Assembly (NCBI GenBank): GCA_902766265.1 | Contig: CACXCY010000037.1 | Span: forward strand, 1-8,842 | DNA: 8,842 nt | Reading direction: 5' to 3' | From: an uncultured Bacteroidota bacterium | GTDB lineage: Bacteria > Bacteroidota > Bacteroidia > Bacteroidales > P3 | Shown: piece after piece, positions 1 to 6,433 of the stretch | How positions within the stretch are numbered: position 1 is the stretch's first letter | How the letters are laid out: each line of letters opens with the position of its first letter | Notes under the pieces: model-generated | Databases searched by the model: none | Told to the model about the DNA's origin: nothing | The model's input: the letters and a program-made list of their open reading frames with translations, nothing else | Made by a program: the position numbers and the translations under genes

Positions 1-462
1 CGTGGCGTGAACGACTGTGTGCATGTGATGAAGAATCTGGTGCACAATTTGGTGAAGAACCGCGTGCGTCCCTACTACATCTACCAGTGCGACCTCTCGA
101 TGGGTCTGGAGCATTTCCGCACACCCGTCAGCAAGGGTATCGAGATTATCGAAGGACTCCGTGGCCACACCAGCGGCTATTGCATCCCCACCTTTGTTGT
201 CGACGCTCCCGGTGGCGGCGGCAAGACTCCGGTCATGCCCAACTACGTCATCTCGCAGAGCCCCAGCAAGGTCATCTTGCGCAACTTCGAGGGTGTCATC
301 ACCACCTATACCGAGCCGCGTGAGTACCATGAGGAGTGCCACTGCCCCGACTGCGAGGCAAATCGCAGGGTCGACGAAGGCGTGGCTTCGCTGTTGGAGA
401 CCGACCGTATGAGTCTCGAACCGAGCCATCTGCTCCGTCACGAACGCAACAAAAAACACTAA
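1..462 (+). CDS. kamA: Lysine 2,3-aminomutase, C-terminal part (gene begins before the window)
   Basis: This radical-SAM, PLP-dependent enzyme interconverts L-alpha-lysine and L-beta-lysine, the first step of lysine fermentation; it is cytoplasmic. The open frame enters from base 1 (R-G-V-N-D...) and 153 residues are visible, so the N-terminal radical-SAM CxxxCxxC cluster lies outside. Counting from the GTG codon at base 7, the known functional residues fall at the right spacing. D29 (in YQCDLS) and D66 (in VVDAPGGGGK) match the two lysine-binding aspartates of the Clostridium enzyme (D293, D330). K73 matches the PLP lysine (K337). C4, C111, C113 and C116 match the four zinc cysteines (C268, C375, C377, C380). 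All visible active-site positions are intact. A hairpin terminator follows 16 nt after the TAA. The GTG at base 7 is an internal valine, not the start. Identification is very secure; physiological direction is inferred from the family. Confidence 0.96.
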   Translation, partial: RGVNDCVHVMKNLVHNLVKNRVRPYYIYQCDLSMGLEHFRTPVSKGIEIIEGLRGHTSGYCIPTFVVDAPGGGGKTPVMPNYVISQSPSKVILRNFEGVITTYTEPREYHEECHCPDCEANRRVDEGVASLLETDRMSLEPSHLLRHERNKKH

Positions 463-478
463 TATCCATTCCTTCATC

Positions 479-522
479 ATGGGCTACCGCCTACCGCGAC
501 GGAGCCCATTTTGTTTCTGTTT
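479..522 (+). terminator. Rho-independent-type terminator after kamA
   Basis: ATGGGCT (479-485) pairs with AGCCCAT (503-509). After a one-base bulge, CCG (487-489) pairs with CGG (500-502), leaving a 10-nt loop. The T-rich stretch TTTTGTTTCTGTTT follows at once. This fits a terminator 16 nt after the kamA stop. It is unusual because the T-rich tract ends only about 3 nt before the ATG of the next gene on the same strand. Confidence 0.7.
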
Positions 523-525
523 CCT

Positions 526-1023
526 ATGAAAAAGGCGCTTTTTGCATTGTTGTTGGCTCTGGGCTCGCTCGTCAGCATGGCTCAGGAGGTATACCCGTTT
601 TATTATCCCTGCCGCGCGGAGGAAACCGACGAGTGGGGATATGTGGACAAAGACAACGAATGGGTGATCCGCCCCCAATATGATGCGCTGCTGTACGAGA
701 CCAATGGCGGCATGTACCCCGTGTCGATGGGCGGCAAGTGGGGCTTTGTCGGCGTAAGCGGAGAACCGCTGGTTGACATCAAGTACGATGCAGCCGTGTG
801 TGAGATTGACTACCAGAAGGGACATTATCCCGTCAATTTCGCCGCCGTCCGTCTGCGTGGCAAATGGGCTTTCATCAACGTCCAGGGTGTGTTCGTCACG
901 GATTTCAAATACGACGAAGTGCTTATCTTGAACGGAAAGTATGTGATTCGGATGAAGAGCGACGACGGGAAGATGCGCGTGGGGCATTTGAACAAGGATG
1001 CCAAAGAGGTCTGGGATGAATAA
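526..1023 (+). CDS. Exported WG-repeat protein, function unknown
   Basis: A 165-residue protein. ATG at 526 is preferred over the in-frame TTG at 511 because it puts a typical signal peptide at the N-terminus (MKK, a leucine/alanine-rich core, cleavage probably near SMA-Q at residues 17-20). The mature part is built of WG repeats: a Trp-Gly/Ala-aromatic opening, a short turn with D/N/G, then a hydrophobic strand and K/Q-Y-D. Repeats start at W37 (WGYVDKD...QYD), W72 (WGFVGVSG...KYD) and W114 (WAFINVQG...KYD), with a degenerate fourth near the C-terminus. Such repeats form beta-rich, probably protein-binding modules. No lipobox cysteine follows the signal, so the product is probably periplasmic or exported further. 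It lies 15 nt before porQ on the same strand, so a link to T9SS or the cell envelope is possible, but that rests on position only. No catalytic residues are visible. Confidence 0.85.
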   Translation: MKKALFALLLALGSLVSMAQEVYPFYYPCRAEETDEWGYVDKDNEWVIRPQYDALLYETNGGMYPVSMGGKWGFVGVSGEPLVDIKYDAAVCEIDYQKGHYPVNFAAVRLRGKWAFINVQGVFVTDFKYDEVLILNGKYVIRMKSDDGKMRVGHLNKDAKEVWDE

Positions 1024-1038
1024 CTTGAGATTGTCGGT

Positions 1039-2061
1039 GTGAAACGGCTGTTGATTCTTTGTCTAGTCTTGTCGTGCGGGACAGTGTACGGGCAGATTGC
1101 CGGATTGTCTACGCTGTCGGTGTTGGATGCCTCGTCGTCGGCACGCACGGCGGGCTTGGGGATGGACTACCTCTCCGTTTACGACGGCGACTTGACCACA
1201 GGCATCGACAACCCTTCGCTCATTGACGGTCGTTACCACCACACGCTCTCGTTGAACTATGTGGGGCTGTTCAGCGGCTCTAATTTCGGGTCGGTGAACT
1301 ATGGCCGTCACATCGACAAGTTGGGGGATTTCCTCTTCGGATTTCATTTCAACTCCTATGGGAGATTCGAGGGTTACGACGAGACGGAAACGGAGACGGG
1401 CAACTTCTTCGCCGCCGACTATGTGCTGTCGGTAGGGTGGGGAAGAGCCATCGACTCAAGCTTCTCGATAGGTGTCAACTTCAAACCCGTGCTGTCGCAG
1501 TACGAAAGCTACACGGCACTGGCGGTGGCCATAGATTTGGCGGGAAGCTACGTGAGTGCCAGTAAGCGTTTCTCTTCAACGTTGATGGCACGCAACATAG
1601 GCGCGCAGCTGATGACGTTCGATGGTACGACGGAGTCGCTGCCTTTCGAGCTCTCGGCGGCATTGTCCTACAAACTGGCCAACGCTCCTCTGCGTTTCTT
1701 CTTTGCCGCTACCGAGTTGCAGCGTTGGAATCTGAGGTATGACGATGAGCTGAATCCTGTGGTGACCTATGACCCCTATGCTGAAGAGTACACCCGCGAG
1801 ACATGGGTGCACGAGGCGGCCGACAAACTGTTCCGCCATGCGGTTTTCGGTGTGGAGCTTTCGCTCAAGGATGTTGTCTTTGCCCGCTTGGGATACAACT
1901 ATCGCCAGTCGGCCGAGACGCATGGCACGAACAATATCAACTCCAGCGGCTTCTCCTACGGGTTGGGCATCAGGAAGAACCGTTTTGAGTTCTCGTTTGC
2001 ACGAAACAACTATTATCTCGGTAAAGCACCGAATTACATCACCATATCAGTCCGTCTGTAA
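1039..2061 (+). CDS. porQ: Type IX secretion system outer-membrane protein PorQ
   Basis: 340 residues starting at GTG 1039, the codon that gives a clean signal peptide (MKRLLILCLVLSCGTVYG, then Q-I-A-G). Next comes the PorQ-type opening, STLSVLDASSSARTAGLG, with the family's conserved small-residue stretch before the barrel begins (residues about 23-42). The rest alternates aromatic and polar residues as expected for an outer-membrane beta-barrel of the PorV/FadL-like class and ends in a strand finishing ISVRL. In Porphyromonas gingivalis PorQ joins PorZ, PorU and PorV in the attachment complex that anchors T9SS cargo to surface lipopolysaccharide. Length is close to the family norm. No Shine-Dalgarno sequence precedes the start, as is usual in this phylum. 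It is probably co-transcribed with the WG-repeat gene upstream and lplA downstream (29-nt gap). The family call is confident; the role of this copy is inferred. Confidence 0.9.
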   Translation: MKRLLILCLVLSCGTVYGQIAGLSTLSVLDASSSARTAGLGMDYLSVYDGDLTTGIDNPSLIDGRYHHTLSLNYVGLFSGSNFGSVNYGRHIDKLGDFLFGFHFNSYGRFEGYDETETETGNFFAADYVLSVGWGRAIDSSFSIGVNFKPVLSQYESYTALAVAIDLAGSYVSASKRFSSTLMARNIGAQLMTFDGTTESLPFELSAALSYKLANAPLRFFFAATELQRWNLRYDDELNPVVTYDPYAEEYTRETWVHEAADKLFRHAVFGVELSLKDVVFARLGYNYRQSAETHGTNNINSSGFSYGLGIRKNRFEFSFARNNYYLGKAPNYITISVRL

Positions 2062-2090
2062 GGAGGTGCCCCAAACTAAACGCAAGGGCT

Positions 2091-3083
2091 ATGTTACGTC
2101 TTGTTATCAGTAATCAAACCTATCCATTTCTCAACATCGCCGTTGAGAATTATTTGTTGTCGCAACCCGAAGAGGATGTGGTGACGATGTATCTGTGGAA
2201 GAATCACCGGACCGTAGTGATTGGACAGAACCAGAACCCGTATGCCGAGTGCCATGTGGAGCTGTTGGAGAGCGAAGGCGGGCATCTGATGCGTCGTCGC
2301 ACAGGTGGCGGTGCCGTGTACCACGACGACGGCAATCTGAATTTCTCGTTTGTCGCCCCGCATAAGCTGTACAATATCCAGCGGCAGATGTCGGTCTTGC
2401 AGAAGGCGGTGGAGAGTTATGGTCTGCGTACGGAGGTGAGTGGGCGCAACGATGTGGTGTGCTATGACAGGGAGGGGCAGGCGCGGAAGTTCTCAGGGAA
2501 TGCTTTCAATAAGGCCCAATACCAGCACCTGCACCACGGCACCATCCTGATAAACGGCAACATGGCCGACATACAGCGCTACCTGACGGTGAAGCCGGCC
2601 AAATTGCAGAAACATGGAGTGGCGTCGGTGCGCAGTCGTGTGGTGAATCTCGCCGAGCTGGCCGATGTGACATGCGAGAATATTGTCCCTCGGCTGGTGG
2701 CGGCTTTCGAGGAGGTCTACTCGGGCAAGGTTGAGGAGGTTCCTTTCCGGGCTTACGCCGATCTTCCGGATGTGCAGCAGTTGTGTCGGGGTTTTGAGGA
2801 CGACGAGTGGCGCTTCGGACGTTGGCGCAACTTCAAGGCGCAGCGCAAGGCGCAGTTCGACTGGGGCGGAGTGGAGATGGAGCTCGATATCGATGAGGCG
2901 CATGCCGTGATTACGCGGGTCGTCGTCGCTACCGACTGCCTGCAGACGGATGCCATCGCCGATGCCTGTCAACTGCTGGAGGGCGGCTCGACAAAGCAGC
3001 CCCCACAGGTGCCCGTGGAGATGTCGCCGGACAAGCGGCGAATCATCAACGATATCTTTTCGATGGTTTATGGCGAAATGTAG
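2091..3083 (+). CDS. lplA: Lipoate-protein ligase A
   Basis: 330 residues. The cytoplasmic enzyme activates lipoate with ATP to lipoyl-AMP and transfers it to the lipoyl domains of 2-oxoacid dehydrogenases or glycine-cleavage H protein. The hallmark RRRTGGGAVYHDDGN (residues 68-82) is the lipoate/ATP site; GRNDV follows at 118-122, and RKFSGNA holds K133, the same number as the catalytic lysine of E. coli LplA. The C-terminal accessory domain (about 240-330) is present, with the typical W-R-F-G and F-x-W-G-G-V-E-M-E pattern, so this is a full two-domain ligase rather than LplJ-like or LipB. The start is ATG 2091; no in-frame start lies nearer the AGGAGG at 2061-2066. The TAG stop merges with the first unit of the tandem palindrome array, which may serve as its 3' end. 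Confidence 0.95.
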   Translation: MLRLVISNQTYPFLNIAVENYLLSQPEEDVVTMYLWKNHRTVVIGQNQNPYAECHVELLESEGGHLMRRRTGGGAVYHDDGNLNFSFVAPHKLYNIQRQMSVLQKAVESYGLRTEVSGRNDVVCYDREGQARKFSGNAFNKAQYQHLHHGTILINGNMADIQRYLTVKPAKLQKHGVASVRSRVVNLAELADVTCENIVPRLVAAFEEVYSGKVEEVPFRAYADLPDVQQLCRGFEDDEWRFGRWRNFKAQRKAQFDWGGVEMELDIDEAHAVITRVVVATDCLQTDAIADACQLLEGGSTKQPPQVPVEMSPDKRRIINDIFSMVYGEM

Positions 3084-3166
3084 AGGGCAGGCCTCTGCCC
3101 GTAGAGGCCTGCCCTCTGTGGATAGAGGCCTGCCCTCTGTGAGTAGAGGGCGGCCCTCAATGAAAA
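3083..3166 (+). repeat. Four tandem 21-bp near-palindromic units between convergent genes
   Basis: Units begin at 3083, 3104, 3125 and 3146, exactly 21 bp apart. Each opens with a 13-bp near-palindrome: GAGGGCAGGCCTC, GAGGCCTGCCCTC (twice), GAGGGCGGCCCTC. An 8-bp tail follows, three times of the form TGnnnnTA. Unit 1's core is the exact reverse complement of the cores in units 2 and 3, so AGAGGGCAGGCCTC (3082-3095) can form a perfect 14-bp stem with 3104-3117, or alternatively with 3125-3138. Units 2 and 3 share an identical 19-bp stretch (3102-3120 and 3123-3141). The first copy begins on the last base of the lplA stop. It may act as a mRNA 3'-end structure, a protein-binding array or a mobile palindromic repeat; the sequence does not decide. 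On the plus strand it lacks the T-run of a classic terminator. Confidence 0.88.
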
Positions 3167-3201
3167 GAGCCCTGTACTCTCTCTGTGGAGTTCAGGGCTC
3201 T
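3163..3201 (-). terminator. Terminator of glyQS
   Basis: AGAGCCCTG (3166-3174) pairs with CAGGGCTCT (3193-3201). After a T-T mismatch, ACTC (3176-3179) pairs with GAGT (3188-3191), leaving an 8-nt loop. Read on the minus strand, the stem ends in GGGCTCT and runs straight into TTTTC. It lies 28 nt past the glyQS stop. On the plus strand there is no T-run, so it is directional. Confidence 0.75.
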
Positions 3202-3229
3202 GTGGTTGTGTGCACCTGCGTGGGCCGGC

Positions 3230-4762
3230 TTACTGTACGGAGATGGGCTGGATGTGCTGGTGCAGGTATGTCTTCAAGTTTTCGATGGGGATACGCTCCT
3301 GGCTCATCGTGTCGCGTTCACGCACGGTGACGCTGTTGTCGCTGAGCGTGTCGTTGTCGACGGTGATGCAATAGGGGGTGCCGATGGCGTCCTGCCGACG
3401 GTAGCGGCGTCCGATGGCGTCTTTCTCGTCGTATTGCAGCATAAAGTCGAATTTCAGCATGTCGAATATCTCGCGTGCCTTCTCCGGCAGGCCGTCTTTC
3501 TTTACCAGCGGCAGCACGGCGGCTTTGTAGGGCGCCAGCACGGCGGGGAGCCCAAGCACGCTGCGGACGCTGCCGTCCTCCAAGGTCTCCTCCTTGAGGG
3601 CGTGGCTGAACACGGCCAGGAAAGTGCGGTCCACGCCGATGGAGGTCTCGATGACATAGGGCGTATAGTTCTCGTTCAGCTCGCTGTCGAAATATTGCAG
3701 CTTCTTGCCGCTGAACTCGCTGTGGCGGGTGAGGTCAAAGTCGGTGCGGCTGTGGATGCCCTCCAGCTCTTTGAATCCAAAGGGGAACTCAAACTCAATG
3801 TCGGTGGCTGCATTGGCGTAGTGCGCCAGCTTCTCGTGGTCGTGGTAGCGGTATTTCTCTGCGGGGATGCCCATGGACAGATGCCATTTCAGGCGCTCGG
3901 CTTTCCAATACTCGAACCATTTCAACTCTTCGCCGGGGCGGACAAAGAACTGCATCTCCATCTGCTCGAATTCGCGCATGCGGAAGATGAATTGGCGTGC
4001 CACGATTTCATTGCGGAAGGCCTTGCCAATCTGTGCAATGCCGAAGGGAACCTTCATGCGTCCGCTTTTCTGGACGTTGAGGAAGTTGACAAAGATACCT
4101 TGGGCCGTCTCTGGTCGCAGATAAATGGTGTCGCTGCCTTCCGACACGCTTCCCATCTTGGTGGCGAACATCAGGTTGAATTGGCGCACCTCGGTCCAGT
4201 TGCGGGTGCCGCTGATGGGACAGGCAATCTCCAGGTCGATGATGAGTTGCCGCAATCCTGCCAGGTCGTTGGCGTTCATACACTCGCTGTAGCGTCGGGT
4301 TATCTCGTCTATCTTGGCCTGGTGTTCCAGTACGCGCGGGTTGGTGCTCACAAACTGCTCCCTGTTGAAGGCGTCGCCAAACCGTTTCTGCGCTTTTTCA
4401 ACCTCTTTCTTTATCTTGTCTTCAATCTTGGCGATATGGTCTTCTATAAGGACATCGGCGCGGTAGCGCTTCTTCGAGTCTTTGTTGTCAATCAGCGGGT
4501 CGTTGAAAGCGTCGACATGCCCTGAGGCCTTCCAGATGCTGGGATGCATGAAGATGGCGGAGTCGATACCCACAATGTTCTCGTGGTATTGCACCATGGA
4601 TTTCCACCAATATTGCTTGATATTGTTCTTCAGCTCGACACCCAACTGGCCGTAGTCGTACACGGCAGCCAATCCGTCGTATATCTCGCTCGAAGGGAAT
4701 ATATAGCCGTATTCTTTGGCGTGCGACACAACTTTTTTGAATGCTTCTTCTTGATTTGCCAT
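3230..4762 (-). CDS. glyQS: Glycyl-tRNA synthetase, single-chain alpha2 type
   Basis: 510 residues; a cytoplasmic class II synthetase that charges tRNA-Gly with glycine using ATP. It is the archaeal/eukaryote-like homodimeric form, not the alpha2-beta2 form of E. coli. The N-terminal part carries the family opening (S-S-E-I-Y-D-G-L-A-A-V-Y-D-Y-G, residues 24-38). The catalytic core has RPETAQG (216-222), motif 2 with FRNE (249-252) and motif 3 with GVDRT (376-380). A charged insertion lies at about 105-165. The C-terminal anticodon-binding domain begins near L409-A-P-Y-K and holds the R-R-Y-R-R-Q-D-A-I-G-T-P stretch (452-463). It ends with the motif around R481-E-R-D-T-M. Length is complete for the family. 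The start is ATG at 4762, with no Shine-Dalgarno sequence. It lies 59 nt after corA on the same strand with no terminator between them, so some read-through from corA is likely. Confidence 0.97.
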   Translation of the reverse strand: MANQEEAFKKVVSHAKEYGYIFPSSEIYDGLAAVYDYGQLGVELKNNIKQYWWKSMVQYHENIVGIDSAIFMHPSIWKASGHVDAFNDPLIDNKDSKKRYRADVLIEDHIAKIEDKIKKEVEKAQKRFGDAFNREQFVSTNPRVLEHQAKIDEITRRYSECMNANDLAGLRQLIIDLEIACPISGTRNWTEVRQFNLMFATKMGSVSEGSDTIYLRPETAQGIFVNFLNVQKSGRMKVPFGIAQIGKAFRNEIVARQFIFRMREFEQMEMQFFVRPGEELKWFEYWKAERLKWHLSMGIPAEKYRYHDHEKLAHYANAATDIEFEFPFGFKELEGIHSRTDFDLTRHSEFSGKKLQYFDSELNENYTPYVIETSIGVDRTFLAVFSHALKEETLEDGSVRSVLGLPAVLAPYKAAVLPLVKKDGLPEKAREIFDMLKFDFMLQYDEKDAIGRRYRRQDAIGTPYCITVDNDTLSDNSVTVRERDTMSQERIPIENLKTYLHQHIQPISVQ

Positions 4763-4821
4763 ATAAGTATATTTTTTTTCTCTATTAAGTTACTGTGGTG
4801 TGCAAATTTTTTGCAGGGGTG

Positions 4822-5751
4822 TTATCTTCCGGAGCGGCGCTGGAAGAAGATGAGGAGTCCACCCATGAGCAGTATCATGGCGGCGATGATGCCCCAGAAG
4901 GCGGTAGTGTTGCTGATGAAGGGGAAGTCGACGTTCATGCCGAAAATGCCGGTCACCACGGTCAAGGGCAGCATGATGGTGCTGAAATAGGTAAGCACCT
5001 TCATGATTTCGTTGGTCTTGTTGGCCTGCAACGAGTCGAATGTCTTGCTCAGACCTTCGATTAATTCTCCGTAGTCTTCCACCAAGTCGAACATCTTCTG
5101 GTACTGGTCCAGGATATCGCCCCAGTAGTCTTCCATGTCCACTTGCTCTGCATTGACAAATCCCTTGATGCCGCCGCTCTCGAACATGTGCAGCACCCGC
5201 AGCTGCGGTTTGAATGTTGTGTTGAGTGCAATGATGTTCCGTCGTGTGATGGAGATAATCTCGATGATGCTTTGTGCCTTTTTGTTGAAGATGTCGTAGT
5301 TGATCAAGTCCACTTCGGCGCCGACCCGCAGGATGAGGGTGTAGGTCTCCAGCATAAGGCGGTCCAGTATCGTGTATAGCAGCAGGTCGCTGCACGAGAG
5401 TGCTTTCAGCGTGTCCTCGTCGTTCTCGGCCAGGTCCTCCTGCATCTCGTCGAACAGTTTCTTCACCACCCAGTGCGACTTGCCGATGGTGATGATATAG
5501 TCTTTGCCCCAGAAGATTTTCACCTCTCGGATGCGGACGAACTTGTTGCCTTTGTCGAAATAAGGGAAATGGAGTATTAGAAAGTAGTAGTCGTCGTATT
5601 CGTCAATTTTCGGACGTTGGTTGGTACCACGGCAGTCCTCGATGTCCAAAGGGTGGAATTGGTATTCATCCAACAGATATTTGTAGTCATCCTCACTGGG
5701 ATTGGTGATATGTTGCCACTTTAATTGTCCGTGTTGAATGGTTTCAATCAT
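4822..5751 (-). CDS. corA: CorA-family divalent-cation transporter
   Basis: 309 residues; an inner-membrane, probably pentameric channel for Mg2+ (or Co2+/Ni2+), with a large cytoplasmic N-terminal domain. That domain (1-250) is mixed alpha/beta, followed by long, charged helices (about 120-250) that form the funnel. TM1 is about 253-273 and ends in the signature GMN (271-273); TM2 is about 283-303, followed by a short basic tail (QRRSGR), as in CorA. The loop after GMN reads VDFPFISNT and lacks the MPE of classical CorA, so the metal transported is uncertain and a ZntB-like preference cannot be ruled out. The start ATG at 5751 has an SD-like GGAGG (5760-5756) four nt upstream, which is uncommon here. 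A probable promoter lies about 80 nt upstream. No terminator is visible before glyQS. CorA2-type genes are common housekeeping genes. Confidence 0.93.
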   Translation of the reverse strand: MIETIQHGQLKWQHITNPSEDDYKYLLDEYQFHPLDIEDCRGTNQRPKIDEYDDYYFLILHFPYFDKGNKFVRIREVKIFWGKDYIITIGKSHWVVKKLFDEMQEDLAENDEDTLKALSCSDLLLYTILDRLMLETYTLILRVGAEVDLINYDIFNKKAQSIIEIISITRRNIIALNTTFKPQLRVLHMFESGGIKGFVNAEQVDMEDYWGDILDQYQKMFDLVEDYGELIEGLSKTFDSLQANKTNEIMKVLTYFSTIMLPLTVVTGIFGMNVDFPFISNTTAFWGIIAAMILLMGGLLIFFQRRSGR

Positions 5752-5828
5752 GGCTCCTCCCTTCTTTGTTAGTCGATCACTTTGGTGGTCTGTGTTTTAC
5801 ATTCCGGTAGTTACTTTAAAATACGCTG

Positions 5829-5862
5829 CAAAAGTAAGCAAAAAACTTGAAACGGCAGCAAA
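5829..5862 (-). promoter_or_regulatory. Probable Bacteroides-type promoter for corA
   Basis: On the minus strand TACTTTTG (5836-5829) matches the -7 consensus TAnnTTTG exactly. A TTTG (5862-5859) lies 22 nt upstream, somewhat far but acceptable as a -33 element. The predicted leader is about 70 nt. It sits between the ExbD-operon terminator and corA, so corA should have its own transcript. The 11-bp AAGTTTTTTGC occurs twice here (5868-5858 and 5848-5838), exactly 20 bp apart. Confidence 0.5.
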
Positions 5863-5890
5863 AAACTTTATTGATGGCATTACGAGGGCA

Positions 5891-5931
5891 ACAAAAAAGG
5901 CAATCGCCGTGGAGGGGATTGCCTTTTTTGT
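5891..5931 (-). terminator. Strong terminator of the exbB-exbD operon
   Basis: A perfect 15-bp inverted repeat (5891-5905 with 5917-5931; GGCAATC pairing with GATTGCC, flanked by A-runs and T-runs) around an 11-nt loop. On the minus strand GATTGCC is followed by TTTTTT. It starts 25 nt past the distal exbD stop. The A/T flanks make it look bidirectional, so it would also block plus-strand transcription. Confidence 0.88.
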
Positions 5932-5956
5932 GTTAACTGCGGGAGGATTGCCGTAG

Positions 5957-6433
5957 TTATTTCTGGTCGGCCACGCCTTTGCGGGCGTTATAGAAGATCT
6001 TGAATGCACCGGCGCCGCGCAGTTCCTGCTTGATGTCGCTAATCATGCCCATCTTTGCCGTTTGGTCGGCTTTGATGGCCATGGTGAGGAAGGGACGGTC
6101 AGGTTCGGGGCGTGCGGCACGTTCGAGTTCCACAAACTGTGCGATGTCCGACACTTCGGCTATCTGATCGTTGAGCTGTATGATGGGCTCTGTACCATAT
6201 TTGGCTTGGTACTGGGGTATGGGCGCACCAATGTTGATGTAGCTGACCAGACTTTTCTTCTCGAGTTTGCTGACTTCGGTGCCTTGCGGCGGGGTGATTT
6301 TGACGAACAGCGTGCTCTCACGCATGGTGGTGATGACCATGAAGAAGAAGAGGAGCATGAAGATAATGTCCGACATGGAACCCATGTTCAGACCAGGGGT
6401 CTCTTTGGCTTTTTTGCCTGTGAATCGTGCCAT
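5957..6433 (-). CDS. exbD: ExbD-family biopolymer transporter, distal copy
   Basis: 158 residues; partner of ExbB in an inner-membrane proton-driven motor. After a basic cytoplasmic tail (MARFTGKKAK), PGLNMGSMSD leads into a single membrane helix (about 23-38). D22 stands where the proton-carrying aspartate of E. coli ExbD (D25) lies. The periplasmic domain (about 40-158) contains the pattern F-L-T-M-A-I-K-A-D-Q-T-A-K-M-G (115-129), typical of ExbD/TolR. Its ATG overlaps the stop of the upstream exbD by one base (TAATG), and AGGAGG (6448-6443) lies 9 nt before the ATG, so translational coupling is likely. It is the last gene of the operon, followed by a strong terminator. The two ExbD proteins differ clearly in the periplasmic part, so they are probably not redundant. 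TolR is possible by name, but there is no tol context. Confidence 0.93.
   Translation of the reverse strand: MARFTGKKAKETPGLNMGSMSDIIFMLLFFFMVITTMRESTLFVKITPPQGTEVSKLEKKSLVSYINIGAPIPQYQAKYGTEPIIQLNDQIAEVSDIAQFVELERAARPEPDRPFLTMAIKADQTAKMGMISDIKQELRGAGAFKIFYNARKGVADQK

Noticed and set aside
511..525. TTG at 511 as the start of the WG-repeat protein
   Set aside because: It would add five residues before the signal peptide and start inside the terminator's T-rich tail; ATG at 526 gives a standard signal peptide.
3185..4525. Long plus-strand open frame (446 codons) opposite glyQS
   Set aside because: It lies wholly antisense to a complete glycyl-tRNA synthetase with all class II motifs. Its translation has no recognisable family and looks like the mirror of GC-rich codons.
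4802..4814. GCAAA/TTTGC inverted repeat as a corA terminator
   Set aside because: The stem is only 5 bp and A/T-rich with a 3-nt loop and no T-run beyond it, so it is too weak.
5738..6009. Small open frames on both strands between corA and the distal exbD
   Set aside because: They run through the strong terminator hairpin and the corA promoter; their translations are shaped by the A/T-run inverted repeat.
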